Shown here piece after piece: positions 44,701 through 56,085 of a stretch of 64,000 bases of DNA. The notes below the pieces were generated by a model. That model saw only the letters and a list, made by a program, of their open reading frames with translations, did not search any database and was not told where the DNA came from. Origin of the DNA: Streblospio benedicti (Eukaryota; Annelida; Polychaeta; Spionida; Spionidae); assembly GCA_019095985.1 (NCBI GenBank), contig CM032668.1:19921299-19985298 (forward strand), written 5' to 3'. Both the position numbers and the translations under genes were made by a program. How positions within the stretch are numbered: the first letter of the stretch is position 1; the number at the start of each line of letters is the position of its first letter.

Positions 44701-47700
44701 TCATGTTCAGGTCATTTGCTGGTTCATGAAATATTATACTGGGAGCGTTTTGTGTACTTAAAATTAGCACCAAATAGAATTATTATGCAGGTTTCATTAA
44801 AAAATAAAGCTGCTCTTCCACCGTCTGCTTTTATGTACAATGATCAATTAAAAATTGGTAGATAACAAAGTTTTGTCCTACATGGAACTGAAACATGTTG
44901 CCAAGTCACTATTAGCGTCTGTTCACTTGAAACGTGATAAGATGTATTAAAGATATAACGAATTTGAAATCAAAGAGTCCAGTATTTCAAGTGCAGTTAA
45001 ACAACGTAAAAACACTGCTTAAAGTGGCTAACTATGTACTAAAAGACATGTACATGTTAAGAGTCAATGTACAACAGTCCTAAAACATTACTTGTATAAA
45101 ACGTACTGTTAAGATATTGGAAGTTAATTTAGTAACATTCCCTAGGGTGGGGTGAGGGACTAGCATTTTTAAAATAACGGGCTGCTAAAATGTGGTGTAG
45201 TAGCACTCTAAAGATTCATTTTGGTCGGGGGTGGGGGTGTGGGGGTTGGGGGTTGGAAGGAGGGGAGCATACACTTACTCTACTCTCCATATGATTGGTG
45301 TGCCCAGCATAGCACCACATATGGTTGAAGAAGTTGAATAATGGCGGGATCATGGATTATATATGGATAATAACAACCTCTACTGCCCCATTCAGTCTGC
45401 CTACCGCCCCTAAACACAGTACAGAGACAGCATTGGTCAAGATCCAGAATGATATTCTCCTTCATTTAGACTCGGAAAAGGTGTCATCCTTGTTCTCTTG
45501 GACCTTTCTGCAGCCTTTGACACCATCGATCATACCATATTGATGTCAAGGCTGCAAAAGTAGAATCGGAATCACTGGGCCTGCTCTAGACTGGTTCCAT
45601 TCTTATATCGCGGATCGTTACCAGTGTGTTCATATCCAGGGACAGTCATCTGATTCAGTGCCACTAGTGTATGGAGTACCTCAGGGCTCAGTACTGGGAC
45701 CTTCGAATTCTTAATTTACATGTGCCCCTGTCTATAGTATTGCTGAAAAACATAACATCAGTATACATCAGTATGCTGATGACACCCAACTATGTGGCCT
45801 TTGACTTCGATAATCAGCAGGAACCTCTCAGGAGGATGGAGGCATGTGTGAATGACATCAGAACCTGGACGCGACTCAACAAATTGAAACTTAATGAGAC
45901 AAAACCAGGCTGATCATTATTGCACCAGCCAGACATGCCCATAAAGTATCCATCAACAGCATTAAGATTGGGGACTGTACAGTCAAATCATCTCGCATGA
46001 CCAGAAATCTGGGTGCAACTTTTGATGACACAATGTGCCTTAACCAACACATATCCTCACTAGTGAAATCTTGCAATGCCCAACTCCGATCAATGGGCCA
46101 AGCCAGAAGATTTCTTAGTACAGCAGCAACAGAAAAAGTTATCCACGCATTCCTGTCTTCATGACTTGACAATGGGAATTCTTACTTTATGGACTATCGA
46201 CCATTCAAATTCAAGCGTCTTCAAGCGCATTCAAAATACAGCGCAAGGATACTGACTAGAACTAAGAAACATGAACACATTTCTCAGTACTAAAATCTCT
46301 TCATTGGCTTCCAATCTCCAAACGGATTGAGTATAAAATATTAACCTTGACTTTTAAATGCCTTCACAGCCTTGCGCCTTCATACCTCAAAGACCTTATT
46401 AGGCAACACAAACCAGGTTCGCTCTCTCAGGTCAGCATCACAGAGGCTTCTACAGGTACCTGCTACTCGGCTTAAGTCCTATGGGGACCGAGGCTTTCAG
46501 CAAAGCAGCACCGCTGTTTTTGGAACAGGTTACCTCTCCATATAAGAAAAAATAGACAATTTGGACGAATTCAAATCTATGTTAAAACGCATTTGTTCAC
46601 CGAGGGCTGCGGACATTTCCTCTATGCAGCGCACTTGAACATTTATTTTTTTGGAGGGTTGCGCTATATAAATATGTATATATTATTAGTATATATTATC
46701 ACAGGCACATACTGATGAAGATATTGTAAAATTGTAAAAGATATTCTTGTGAATGGAAGATGTGACATTAGCCAGGCTGTAACACGACCAATAATACAAA
46801 ATCGCAGTAGAACTCTCTAATTCAGGACCACCTTCAGGGCCAGTGTTATAGTTGGTCTCAATAGAGATGTGTTCTCTCTGCAGAGGTTCGTTTTGGTAGC
46901 GTTTGGTAGCCCATGAAAAGTGGTCCTATTATGGAGGTTGTCTCAAGTGAGAGGTAGTCTTAATTGGAGGATCTACTAGGGCTATTATGTTTTTCTTTTC
47001 TTTTACCAAAATTGTTAGATAACAAAGTTTTGTCCTACATGGAACTGAAACATGTTGCCAAGTCACTATTAGCGTTGTTTACTTGAAGTTGAAGCATTGA
47101 TAACATGTATTAAAGTTATAATGAATTTGAAATCAAGGAGTCAGTATTTCAAGTGCAGTTAAACTGTATGTAAAAGCACTTTTCTTTTTTAATTCCAGAA
47201 CTGTTCCAGAACAGCACGGGCGCGGTGTCCGCCTACTACTACACAGACATCACCCCGGCAGGGTGGACGTTCTCCATATGGGCGTCATCTACGCTTGGAT
47301 CGCCCTCTTCCTCGTCTACTCAGTGAGCCTGATATTTAGGTAATGACACCCAACCATAGGAGGGTAGACACGAGACTTTGTGTTCTTATACTACTATACA
47401 ATATTTCATGTTGTCCTAGTTGCTGGGGTGGGTAACGATGGGCTCTATCTGAATTCTGTCATCCCTGTATTGATTAAGGAGACTCTCTGGAGATAAAAGA
47501 ATTTTGGGGATAAAGAAATTCTCAAAATGTTCTTGTTCTTTATTTATTTTAGTATAAAAGTACATTCATTTCCCTTTTTAAAAATGTCCAACACTTTAGG
47601 GGTTTCGGGAATAGAATTTGGTCTATAGACCATCCAAAAGATCATACAAAAGGCATTGAAAAATTCAATCAATGTTAATTTTGCCTGTACCGAAATTGTA

Positions 47701-50700
47701 CATGGTGTATACACGATCTTTTGTATGGTCCATAAACCAAATTCTGTTCCTGAAACCCCTAAAGTGTTAAGCATTTTTAAAAAGGGAAATGAGTGTACTT
47801 TTATACTAAAATAAAAAAACATGCACATTTTGAGAATTTTTTTATCTCTAGAAAGTCTTGTTAAATAGGTAAAGTGATAAGATTGGGACAGGTGTCTATC
47901 GTGCATGAGTCTAATCAATGTACGATGTAATTAAGACTATGGGGCAATGTGACATACATGTGCAGTAAAACCTCCTATTAAGACCACCTCTATATCGAAA
48001 CCACCCCCGTAATAGGAACATTTTCATAAAGTGACCAAAATGAACCTCCTTATAAAGACCACCTCTCTATTAAGACCATATATAGCACCATACACCAACA
48101 TCATTACCAAGTCATACCCAAAATGTAAACCTCAGAAGACAAATTTACTTGCTTATATTAGAAGGTACGTATGTTGAAACAAGACCAATTCACAATTATG
48201 CAAGGCCATACTGTTATTGACCATAGTTTGCCTAGAGCTATAGGCAGCTGATGAACACTGTATGGTATGGCCACATTAAACCATAATGCATTGCTGAATG
48301 GGGGAACGCTGTTCCTGGGTACATTGTAGAAAAGATTAGTTTTCTTTAAAGCATCTTTAATAAACACTGTTTAATCATGCTCTATTAGTTTTATACTTTA
48401 ATTAAAAAGTTGGGTAAATAAGTTCACTCCCACTTAAGCAATATAAATGTATACCTATTGTGAACAAGCTTAATAAAGGTAACATGTTAACAGAATGTGT
48501 GTCTATACTACTGCGTTAAAGTCAACACACTGCAAATTTTGTTGAGAATATGAAAGTGGTATAAATAATTGTGTATCTTCCGATGTCAATTGGAGGGACG
48601 TTGCCATCAACCCTGACATTACAAAGCAGACTATAACTGAAATAGAAACCCCTGATGGTGCCCTAGCCCTCCATTTTATCTATCAATGTGTGAATCTCAT
48701 TTACATCACACTAATAGGGCGAGCTTTGTTATAAGCAGGTGGTTGCATTACACGTGGTTTAGTGGGACAGGCGGCTTTATCAACCCCCAAAATCCAGCGC
48801 ATCCCTCCTTTTTAATGGCCTACCGCATTTTTTCTAGCACCTCCTTCCCGACCTATACCCCATATTGCTTTATCTTTTTTGAAAAGTTCCGCTCCCCACA
48901 TACATTTTATAAAACCAAACACATATCATGTCTAAAAAATAGGGCAAAAGCGTTTGATGTAACCAAGTTCAGTGGAACCTCTCCACTAGGACCACATTTG
49001 GGACCAGCATTAGGTGGTCTCAATAGAGAGGTGGTTTCTATAAATAGGCTCATTTCGGTAGCCTTATGAAAGTTTGGGATCACAAAAAGTTATCTTACAA
49101 AGTGATCTCAATATGGTCATATGGGATGTTCTATTGTATACCATCTGAATGTGGTCCCGTTTTTGTCGTCTGCCCCTGGAGGAGGGGGCTGATCCCACTT
49201 ATTTTAGTTCATTTCCCACTTCCCACCTAAGTTTTTTCATTTCCCACTAAAATGCGTACTTTTAATGAACATTTTGTTCACTTTTACAAAATATGACGAA
49301 ATATAACGACCAATTTTAAACTGTTATAAATTCACGCGCATGACCCCCACTTGCGCATTTTTTTATAGTTTCCCTCTAAAATTAGAATTTGTTCCCACTT
49401 GATTTTGGTAATTTTCCCACTTCCCCTTAATAGCCCAAATTCGCACTAACCACTTTAAGTTTTTGCCAATTTCCACATGCCACTTAATTCTAAGGCCATT
49501 TCCCACTGACCACTTACAGGAGAGGGGTATATAGGCTCGATGAAAGTCCATTCACCAACATTTTTTCCCTAAATCACCAGCCACCAATACATTTCATTGT
49601 CTTTCACCAATCTCCAGGAATTGTAATTGAATACATTGCATCACATTTTCATCACATTTCACACACTTAAATACAGGCAATTCACAATTCATGCTCAAGA
49701 TTTAGGGCAAATCACCAATCACATTTTTGCTATATGACCCCCTCTTACAGGGCATCGGCTCAATCATACACTATGTTTTCAGACGGTCGACGTACGGGCG
49801 CCTGTATGTGTCTCCCGGCCACCAGCCGCCCCTGGTGTACGCCCTGTTCTCCGCCACCATGGTCGCCAACATCGCATGGCTGCTGCTCTGGGACAGGTAC
49901 GAGAAACTCGGGGGGAGGGGGGTGGGGGAGTTTATTTTTGTTTGTTTTTTATTTTATTTTTTTTTGTGTTGGGGGAGTTTTTTTGTTTTTTTTTTTTTTT
50001 GGGGGGGGGGGGGATGTCGTTACTATTTGTCAGGTAGTACGGGTGTGCCATTTCCATGGGTCTCGATTTTAGACATCTCAGGTATAGTGATGGGTCAAAT
50101 TTTGTGATTTTAGTATAGCTATGGGTCTAAATTTTGTGATTTTTGGTATTATAGTTATGGGCCTAAATTTTGTGATTTTTGGCATAGCTATTGGTTTGAA
50201 ATTAAATGTATTGTTAGTCTCAGTTTCATTTTGTTTGATGCTGATATAATTTTTTTGAATATTTTGTTGATAAAATGTTAACAGTATGTATTTTCACTAT
50301 TTAATAAGTATAGACATGCGTCACTTTTTCATTGTCAAGGTATAGATAAGGGTCACTTTTTTATGCCAAATTAGTATATCGTTGGTTACCGTTGCGACAT
50401 TGGAAATGGCACACCCGTACCCATTTTTGAGGAGAGACCCCCCCCGAGACGAGTATGTTATGGTCATGCACCCAGCCCCAGGGATGGCATGGGAGGTAGT
50501 AACATTCAGTGTTCTTACCTAACCAGGCTCATCAAATTCCCAACTTTTTCCCAAAATGAGGGATTACTTTTCCAGACCATATTCTCATGGTTTAACCAGT
50601 AAAGAACTAGATATAATCTAATGGTTTTCTATTATAATAAGCAATAATAAGGGCAACAGTAGTTATATATTCTAGTATTGTAAACTACTCTGGGTGAAAT

Positions 50701-53700
50701 GAAAAAAAAATGTTGGAAAAAAATATAGATATCATGGGAATCAATTAAAAAAATCACAAAAATCCGACACGAATTTATAAAGTTGTAACTATATTTACTG
50801 GTCTTTTTTCATAATTGAATTAAGCAAGCATTGGATTTAACCCATGACTTTTTCCGGAATAGTGAAAATGATATGAAATTCCTGACTTTTTCCCTTTTTC
50901 CTTGATGAAAATCCATTCACCAACATTTTCTTTCGTAAACTACCAGTCACCTCTGCATTTCACTGTCACCAATCCCCAGGAATTGTAATTGAATAGATTG
51001 AATCACGTTAAACGGTTTTCATCACAAATCACATGCTTCAACACGGGGCAATTTTCACAATTCGTGCTCAAGATTCAGGGCAAATCAATCACATTTCTGC
51101 TGTATGCCCCCAGGTTCATGCCGGGCGTGGCGCTGTTGTTCATCCTGCTGGGGCCGGTCCTCACGTCCGCCATGCTCTTCGTGTCACTGCGAGCGCTGTT
51201 TGAGCAGGCGCTGAGACTGCAGCAGGACGGACTGATGAAGGACGTGTGGCTCACCAGGTGTGTAGGGGCTAGAATACAATATAATACAATATAATTTTAT
51301 ATAGCGTAAATTCCACTAAATGTTCATGTACACTTGTAGGCCTCCTTAAACAAATGGTGCTTTAGTTGGGGTTTAAAGGATGCAAGATTTGGGATTGTCG
51401 AATGGACAGTGGAAGTTTTTGCCATAATTTAGGTGATGCTGTTTTAAATGCTCTATCACTATAAGACGTGGTTCTTGATCTAAATTCTTTAAGCAATCGA
51501 TTATTTGATGACCGCAGTAATCTAGGTGGTGAGTATGGATGTAAGAGTTCAGACAGGTAATATGGTGCAAGTCCAGTGAGGCATTTGAAAGTAAGTGTTA
51601 GAATCTTGAAAATTATGCGTTGCTTGACAGGGAGCCAGTGAAGGCTTTTCAAAACAGGAGTTATGTGATCATGCTTTTTTGTTAGAGTCAGAAAGGGCTA
51701 CACATATTTTTAAAAAGCAAACCAGCTGGACTGTTGCTAAAATCACAAAAAAAGGTAATGTGATTGAGATTGAGAGCAATATGCACTTGGGCAATGGGAA
51801 TGGTAGTACAAGTTGTACTTCATCAATGTGCAAGTGCTATTGAGGACATTGAATGATGATAAGTTTCAGTGAACACTGATGGAGAAAACTCATTGGTAAT
51901 GTGTACAGTAGAAGTATCTTGAGGATCTCTAGTCTTGATATTCTCTCCTCTAAAATTAACATTTTTACTCTTAGGGACCATTCAGTATTTATGACAGGGT
52001 GGGGTAGGAGGATTTCCCAAAAATGCTGTGAAAAAATAAATAGACCCCCCCTCAAATCTGTGTGAAAAAAATGGTAACCCCCCCCTCAATTTCATGTGAT
52101 AAAAATTGATGACCCCCTCTAACAGTTAACGCAATCATTGTCAGTTAACCCTTATCCTATTTGATGCATATCCATAATATAAAATCAGTAACTTTTTGTA
52201 CAGAATCTCTAAAAGAATAGGGGTAAATGTGAAAACATTGATATCCCCCCCACCCCTTAAAAGTGTGTGAAAAAATTTTGATAGCCCCCCTCCAAACATT
52301 GTGACAAAAGATCATGGCCCGCCCTAAAATCCTCCTATCCCACCCTGTCATATATACTGAATGGTCCCTTAGTAACTATTGAGTTAGATGCATTATGGTG
52401 AAATTCCATAAAGATGTTTCTTCGGCTGTACTCATGGATCCAGAACTTAAACAATTTGCGTTCCAGGATGTTGACCCACAACAGCATTGGTCTCTATTGC
52501 ACCTGGACGACCATCGCAACGTTTATCAACTTAGACGTTGTTATCATCTACGTGGCTGGCTACGAGGTGACTCTGGCCGGCACCATCTGTCTGTGCCTCA
52601 TCTTCTTTGACTTCATCACGTGGTTTTTCGTGGACAACTTCCTCATTGACAAGTATACAAGGTGGGTACCGACTACTGTAAAAGTAGAAATGTTTGCACA
52701 CGATTTAATTTGCAAAGTATATGTGGGTAGGTGCAAATTTAAATAGTCGGCAAACATTAATAGTCCATGTAATGTACTAGTAGGTCCAGGATGGACCAAA
52801 ATCCCAAAATTAAATTGTCGCCAAATAATTCATAGATAGCAAAATTTAAAAAATAATCTAGTTTTACAGTATATAGAGTGATTCTAATGACATACTTATA
52901 ATCACACGACTCATTTAAGTTCATTAGTTAACTTTACCCTAACTTCACACACAGTTAAACTGTGTGTGAAGTTAGGGTAAATGAGTTGAATAAGAGGAAA
53001 GCTCAGTCAATTTTACTGATTTTCATTTTACCCTGTTTGCTCAGCATATAATTTCATTAAGACAAATTATACAGTATGAATGTTTCTTCAAATTTTTGTT
53101 TTCTTAAAAATTATTTTTTTATTATTTCAAAGAAGAAATGTGAACCACAAAAGCACAAATTTTAGGTACATGAGTGATATACCGGTTTCAAATATCAAGT
53201 GTCTTCATTCATGATGCATTTAACGATGTTGATCTAAGTCACCGCTCCCCTTAAATTTTGTATTTGACATCTATGAAGCTGTAGAGCAAACTTTTATTTT
53301 GACATAGGCAATATTACAAGATTTTGGCTTTTAACTTGCACGACTATATAACAAATAATTCGAATGAAGTGTGACTGAGATAACATAGTACACATGTATT
53401 AAAACAAGCCTTTTTTTCATTTGAAAGAGATACATTTTCTCAAACTCCAGTAGCGTAGCTACTGTAACGCACACAACGCAGTGCGTACACATTGATTTAT
53501 TGATTTTCTACCCTGAAATGATACATGGATCGCGTAAAAATTGTATTTAGAGTCATTCATTGTTTTTGTCAACAGATTGCCCCAAATGCAACCATTTTTA
53601 CTCCAATTTTCAAAAAATTTGGGATTGAAATCCCCCGACTCCGCCTGTTCAGCTTTGTGCCTACGGCGCTCGCTGCAGTGGCTTCGGCACTGTTTTTCAA

Positions 53701-56085
53701 ATGCAGTTGTGCATACACATCAGCAAAATCCTGCCTACGCCACTGAACTCATTATACATGTAGATCCATGTAAAGTTTTGTTTACATTTTCTTATAAACA
53801 ATCACAGTAAGATACCAGCTGATACCTGTATGTTTGGTGTCCAAAGGCGTTTGTGTCAGAGTTGCAGTTTAAAATGGCTGCAAAAAGGCAGTGTCCGCTT
53901 CAGTTTTATCACACGCACAGACCAGTATTTTACATGTATATACAGGTTCAGTAGAGCCTCCAATTAATCACCTCTATATTGAGACCACCTCTATAATAAG
54001 ACCACTTTTCACGGTCCCAATCCATCATAAAGCTACCAAAATGAACCTCTGTGTAGAGACCACCTCTCTATTGAGACCACCGAACACGGTCCATAAGGTG
54101 ATTCTAATAGAGAGGTTTTACTGTTATAGTTTACAGCATACAATCGTTTGCGCGACGGTGTTTCAGGTACATCTTCACCCCTTACCTCACCTACCTGGTG
54201 GGAGTCAGTGGCAGCCTCGTCAACAACTGGGACCTCACCAAAAACAACTCTGTGCTCTCAGCCTTCCTGTTAGCAGCGGTTAGTATAATTTCCAAGCCAC
54301 ATACATAGGCAGATGCAGAGGGTGGGGGTGGGGCACAGGGGGTGGGGGGCGCCCACCCTTTTCCCACCAGAGTACTTCATTTTTATAGGGTTTTTGGTAT
54401 GTGCACCATCGATCGTGCATACAAAACCCATGAAATCATTTAAGTGCGCCCCGTTCCCTCTTCATCTCCAGAAACCAAAAAAGCTGTTTACGTGCATCCT
54501 ATCTTCTATCTTTTTTATCATTTTTAGATATTCTGAAGCTATGTATACTATATTACTAGGTGTCCTGTCACAATAATTATTCACAATCAGTCAATTAAAT
54601 TAAATGCTAAGCTTCGTTGTAAGTCAGATTAAATCCATATCCACCAGTTATTTCTTGATAAATTTCTACATGAAATGCGTTCTTAAAGTAAAGTATTTGT
54701 TTAACATATTTTTTTTTCAAGGAAAGTATTAAACATCAATTTAATGATTTACGACTACATCATTCATCTTATGTACAATTGTCTTTCCCCACCATATTTG
54801 TTTCCTAACATATAAAATATATAATATATAATTGGTTGACAGATGTAAACGTTCTTTATTCTAAAACAAGAGAGGGAAAAAACAAGTTACGTACCTACAA
54901 ACATTTTAAAAACAAAGTTGAAACGGAGCACTATGTACTCCTTAATATCCAGAAAAAGTATCGTAGAGCACTGTCAATGTTTAGGGCTGGAGTAGCACCA
55001 ATAAATATTGAATTATTAAGATATGGTGCAAATAAGAAAACAGAGGAAGAGCGTTTCTGTATTTTCTGCAATAATACAATAGACGGAATGTCATGTTTTA
55101 ATCAAATGTCCTGTATATGATGATATCAGAAATGAATTGTATAATAATATTCCAGATTTATCTTTTTTCAACATTAGTGATGAGCATAAATTATACTACC
55201 TGCTAAGCAAGAAAGATTTTGCCACAGCCTGCTTTTACATTTTAGATAGGAGGAAAATTTTAACGTATATATAGTCTCTAGTAATTCTATAAAGAATGGT
55301 CATGTGTACATTTCAAAGATATTCTATTTGTGCTTTTTTCATGTGTGTACATACGATTGAGACTTTATTAAACTAATAAACCTAAAAACCTAAACCTATA
55401 TAAATGTAAAATTTATTTTATTGCACAAAAAGCTTTTCAAATCTGTAGAGACCTTCTTCATTTTTTTTTTTTTTTTTACAAATTTACTATACGTACATAT
55501 TCCTTCAAAAATTAAAATCCAAATGATATTGATTCATAATAAAAACAAAACAATACTTCTAAAGCTAATTAGGCTAAACACCACTTAAATGTTTGTTCAC
55601 CAGCTTTGTGATTTCTATTATGTATTGTTAATGTTGAGTATAATTTACACAGTGTCTACTTTAGCCTAAGAAGTATTGTTTTGTTTTTATTATGAATCAA
55701 TATCATTTGGATTTTCATTTTTGAAGGAATATGTACGTATAGTAAATTTAAAAAAAAATTGAAAAGGTCTCGACAGAGACGAAAAGCTTTTTGTGCAATA
55801 AAATAAATTGTACATTTTATATAATAGGAATCAAATGTGGTTGGGAAAGACAATTGTACATAAAATGAGACCTATTGCCACGTACATAGAATAACTTTTA
55901 GACTAAATCATTGTATATTTGTTCAATAGGTTATTTTGGGCACCATTCTCAAGTTCACCATCATGATCTACCGCCACTTCAAAGTGCCAATCTACCCACC
56001 CGAAGATGAAGTGACCATGTTTCTGGAAAGCAGTACCAAACGAGACTACGGTAGTGTGAAATATGAACCCATCTCTGATGCATGA
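41745..56085 (+). CDS. TspO/MBR-like multipass membrane protein, 7 exons
   Basis: Exons: 41745-41853, 47199-47322, 49751-49896, 51114-51257, 52467-52661, 54167-54278, 55930-56085, giving about 328 residues. The sequence is hydrophobic and tryptophan-rich with about 7-8 likely membrane segments; it starts [20 protein letters not shown]. The motif [10 protein letters not shown] followed by VIYAW resembles the first block of bacterial and eukaryotic tryptophan-rich sensory (TspO/MBR-related) proteins. Later blocks are [48 protein letters not shown] and TWFFVDNFL; the tail is cytosolic-looking with KYEPISDA. I know similar unnamed proteins from amphioxus, molluscs and fish. Function unknown; ligand binding is inference. 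Oddity: in exon 2 one G is missing (ATATGGGCGTC for ATATGGGGCGTC) so the frame slips between SIW and VIYAW. Exon 2 uses the GTGAGC donor at 47323, which restores phase. Confidence 0.8.
44431..44591. mobile_element. pogo/Tigger-like MITE, copy 1
   Basis: CAGTAGAACCTC at the left and GAAGGTTCTACTG at the right, flanked by TA on both sides. The interior repeats GGTCTCAATGGAGAGGTGGTC-type phrases. CAGTA...ACCTC ends with a TA duplication fit pogo/Tigger non-autonomous elements. In intron 1 of the membrane-protein gene. Confidence 0.75.
44851..45018 (+). repeat. Direct duplication, first copy (partner 47009-47180)
   Basis: GATAACAAAGTTTTGTCCTA, CATGGAACTGAAACATGTTG and CAAGTCACTATTAGCG run almost unchanged in both copies, about 165 bp in all. 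The second copy ends less than 20 bases before the acceptor of exon 2. Confidence 0.85.
45365..46690 (+). mobile_element. LINE fragment (CR1/L2-like), 5' truncated
   Basis: Plus-strand pieces of a non-LTR reverse transcriptase: [47 protein letters not shown]-like sequence near 45773, then [11 protein letters not shown] and C-terminal pieces such as [13 protein letters not shown]. Many stops and frame changes. The 3' end GCGCTATATAAATA followed by AT repeats is the usual tail of L2/CR1-group elements. An old, inactive copy in intron 1. Confidence 0.85.
46805..46978. mobile_element. pogo/Tigger-like MITE, copy 2
   Basis: CAGTAGAACTCTC at the left and GGAGGATCTACT at the right, with GGTCTCAATAGAGATG and AAGTGGTCCTATTATGGAGG inside. 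More diverged than copy 1. It lies just before the second copy of the direct duplication. Confidence 0.65.
47009..47180 (+). repeat. Direct duplication, second copy (partner 44851-45018)
   Basis: Matches 44851-45018 in the same orientation 2.16 kb downstream. The pair brackets the LINE fragment and MITE copy 2, so those insertions or the duplication itself expanded intron 1. Confidence 0.85.
47480..47866. repeat. Hairpin element in intron 2
   Basis: Left arm (CTCAAAATGT, AGTATAAAAGTACATTCATTT, ACACTTTAGGGGTTTCGGGA) is mirrored in the right arm (TTCCTGAAACCCCTAAAGTGT, GAGTGTACTTTTATACTA, ACATTTTGAGAA). Arms of about 160 bp around a ~50-base loop. Confidence 0.8.
47963..48090. mobile_element. 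pogo/Tigger-like MITE, copy 3 (3' truncated)
   Basis: CAGTAAAACCTCCTATTAAG followed by two GACCACCTCTATAT-like repeats and AAAATGAACCTCC; the far end is lost near 48090. Confidence 0.6.
48970..49138. mobile_element. pogo/Tigger-like MITE, copy 4
   Basis: CAGTGGAACCTCTCCACTAG at the left; GGTGGTCTCAATAGAGAGGT inside; a decayed right end GGGATGTTCTATTGTA. Intron 2. Confidence 0.6.
49539..49750 (+). repeat. Intronic repeat ending at the exon 3 acceptor
   Basis: GATGAAAGTCCATTCACCAA through CCAGGAATTGTAATTGAATA, CACAATTCATGCTCAAGATT and TTTGCTATATGACCCC, ending in the acceptor CTCTTACAG of exon 3. Its twin is 50903-51113. Confidence 0.8.
50903..51113 (+). repeat. Intronic repeat ending at the exon 4 acceptor
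   Basis: Second copy of the repeat at 49539-49750: GATGAAAATCCATTCACCAA, CCAGGAATTGTAATTGAATA, CACAATTCGTGCTCAAGATT and CTGCTGTATGCCCC, ending in the CAG acceptor of exon 4. Confidence 0.8.
51263..51700 (-). mobile_element. LINE 3' end (CR1/L2-like), 5' truncated
   Basis: The minus strand reads [46 protein letters not shown] and [20 protein letters not shown], the C terminus of a CR1/L2-group polyprotein, followed by a GCTATATAAAATTATATTG-type tail at 51263-51310. The C-terminal frame of about 96 codons is still open. In intron 4, starting right after exon 4. Confidence 0.88.
51974..52368. mobile_element. Harbinger-type MITE
   Basis: GGGACCATTCAGTATTTATG at the left and its inverted partner ATATACTGAATGGTCCC at the right, with TTA on both sides as the 3-bp target duplication. 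G/C tracts and AAAAT-rich phrases alternate inside. Same superfamily as the element at 40610. In intron 4. Confidence 0.85.
52934..52980. repeat. Perfect 23-bp inverted repeat
   Basis: TTACCCTAACTTCACACACA... and its exact complement meet with a single spacer base at 52957. The flanks (ACTCATTT before, AAATGAGT after) extend the symmetry. It could extrude as a cruciform. In intron 5. Confidence 0.9.
53448..53745. mobile_element. Putative short DNA element with CAGTAGCGTAG ends
   Basis: CAGTAGCGTAGCTA at the left and CTACGCCACTG at the right are imperfect inverted copies, as in hAT-like non-autonomous elements. No 8-bp flanking duplication could be found, so support is moderate. In intron 5. 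Confidence 0.45.
53949..54123. mobile_element. pogo/Tigger-like MITE, copy 5
   Basis: CAGTAGAGCCTCCAATTAAT at the left, GAGACCACCTCTATAATAAG inside, and AATAGAGAGGTTTTACTG at the right. It ends about 40 bases before the acceptor of exon 6. Confidence 0.7.
54305..54480. repeat. Diverged relative of the GGCAGATCCAGG MITE
   Basis: ATAGGCAGATGCAGAGGG at the left, then G-tract, CCCACCCTTTTCCCACCA and TACTTCATTTTTATAGGG, as in the element at 36066. The far end is not clear. It starts about 25 bases after exon 6. Confidence 0.55.
54836..55385 (+). mobile_element. LINE C-terminal fragment with a zinc-knuckle end
   Basis: Reads [53 protein letters not shown] and, after a frame change near 55085, [16 protein letters not shown]-like sequence and [19 protein letters not shown] before a stop. 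This is the CxxC...HxxxxC tail found after the reverse transcriptase of several marine-invertebrate LINEs. 5' truncated, in intron 6. Confidence 0.8.
55398..55823. repeat. Hairpin element in intron 6
   Basis: Left arm (ATTTATTTTATTGCACAAAA, GTACATATTCCTTCAAAAAT, ATGATATTGATTCATAATAA) is mirrored by the right arm (TTATGAATCAATATCATT, GAAGGAATATGTACGTATAG, TTTTTGTGCAATAAAATAAA). Arms about 170 bp, loop about 85 bp. It ends roughly 105 bases before exon 7. Confidence 0.85.

Noticed and set aside
47323-47341. Donor at 47340 (TTTAG/GTAATG) for TspO-like exon 2
   Set aside because: It would join exon 3 in the wrong phase; the GTGAGC donor at 47323 gives the frame that encodes [17 protein letters not shown].
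49734-50107. Extended frames running past TspO-like exon 3
   Set aside because: They read into G- and T-tracts after the GTACGAG donor at 49897; only 49751-49896 fits the protein.
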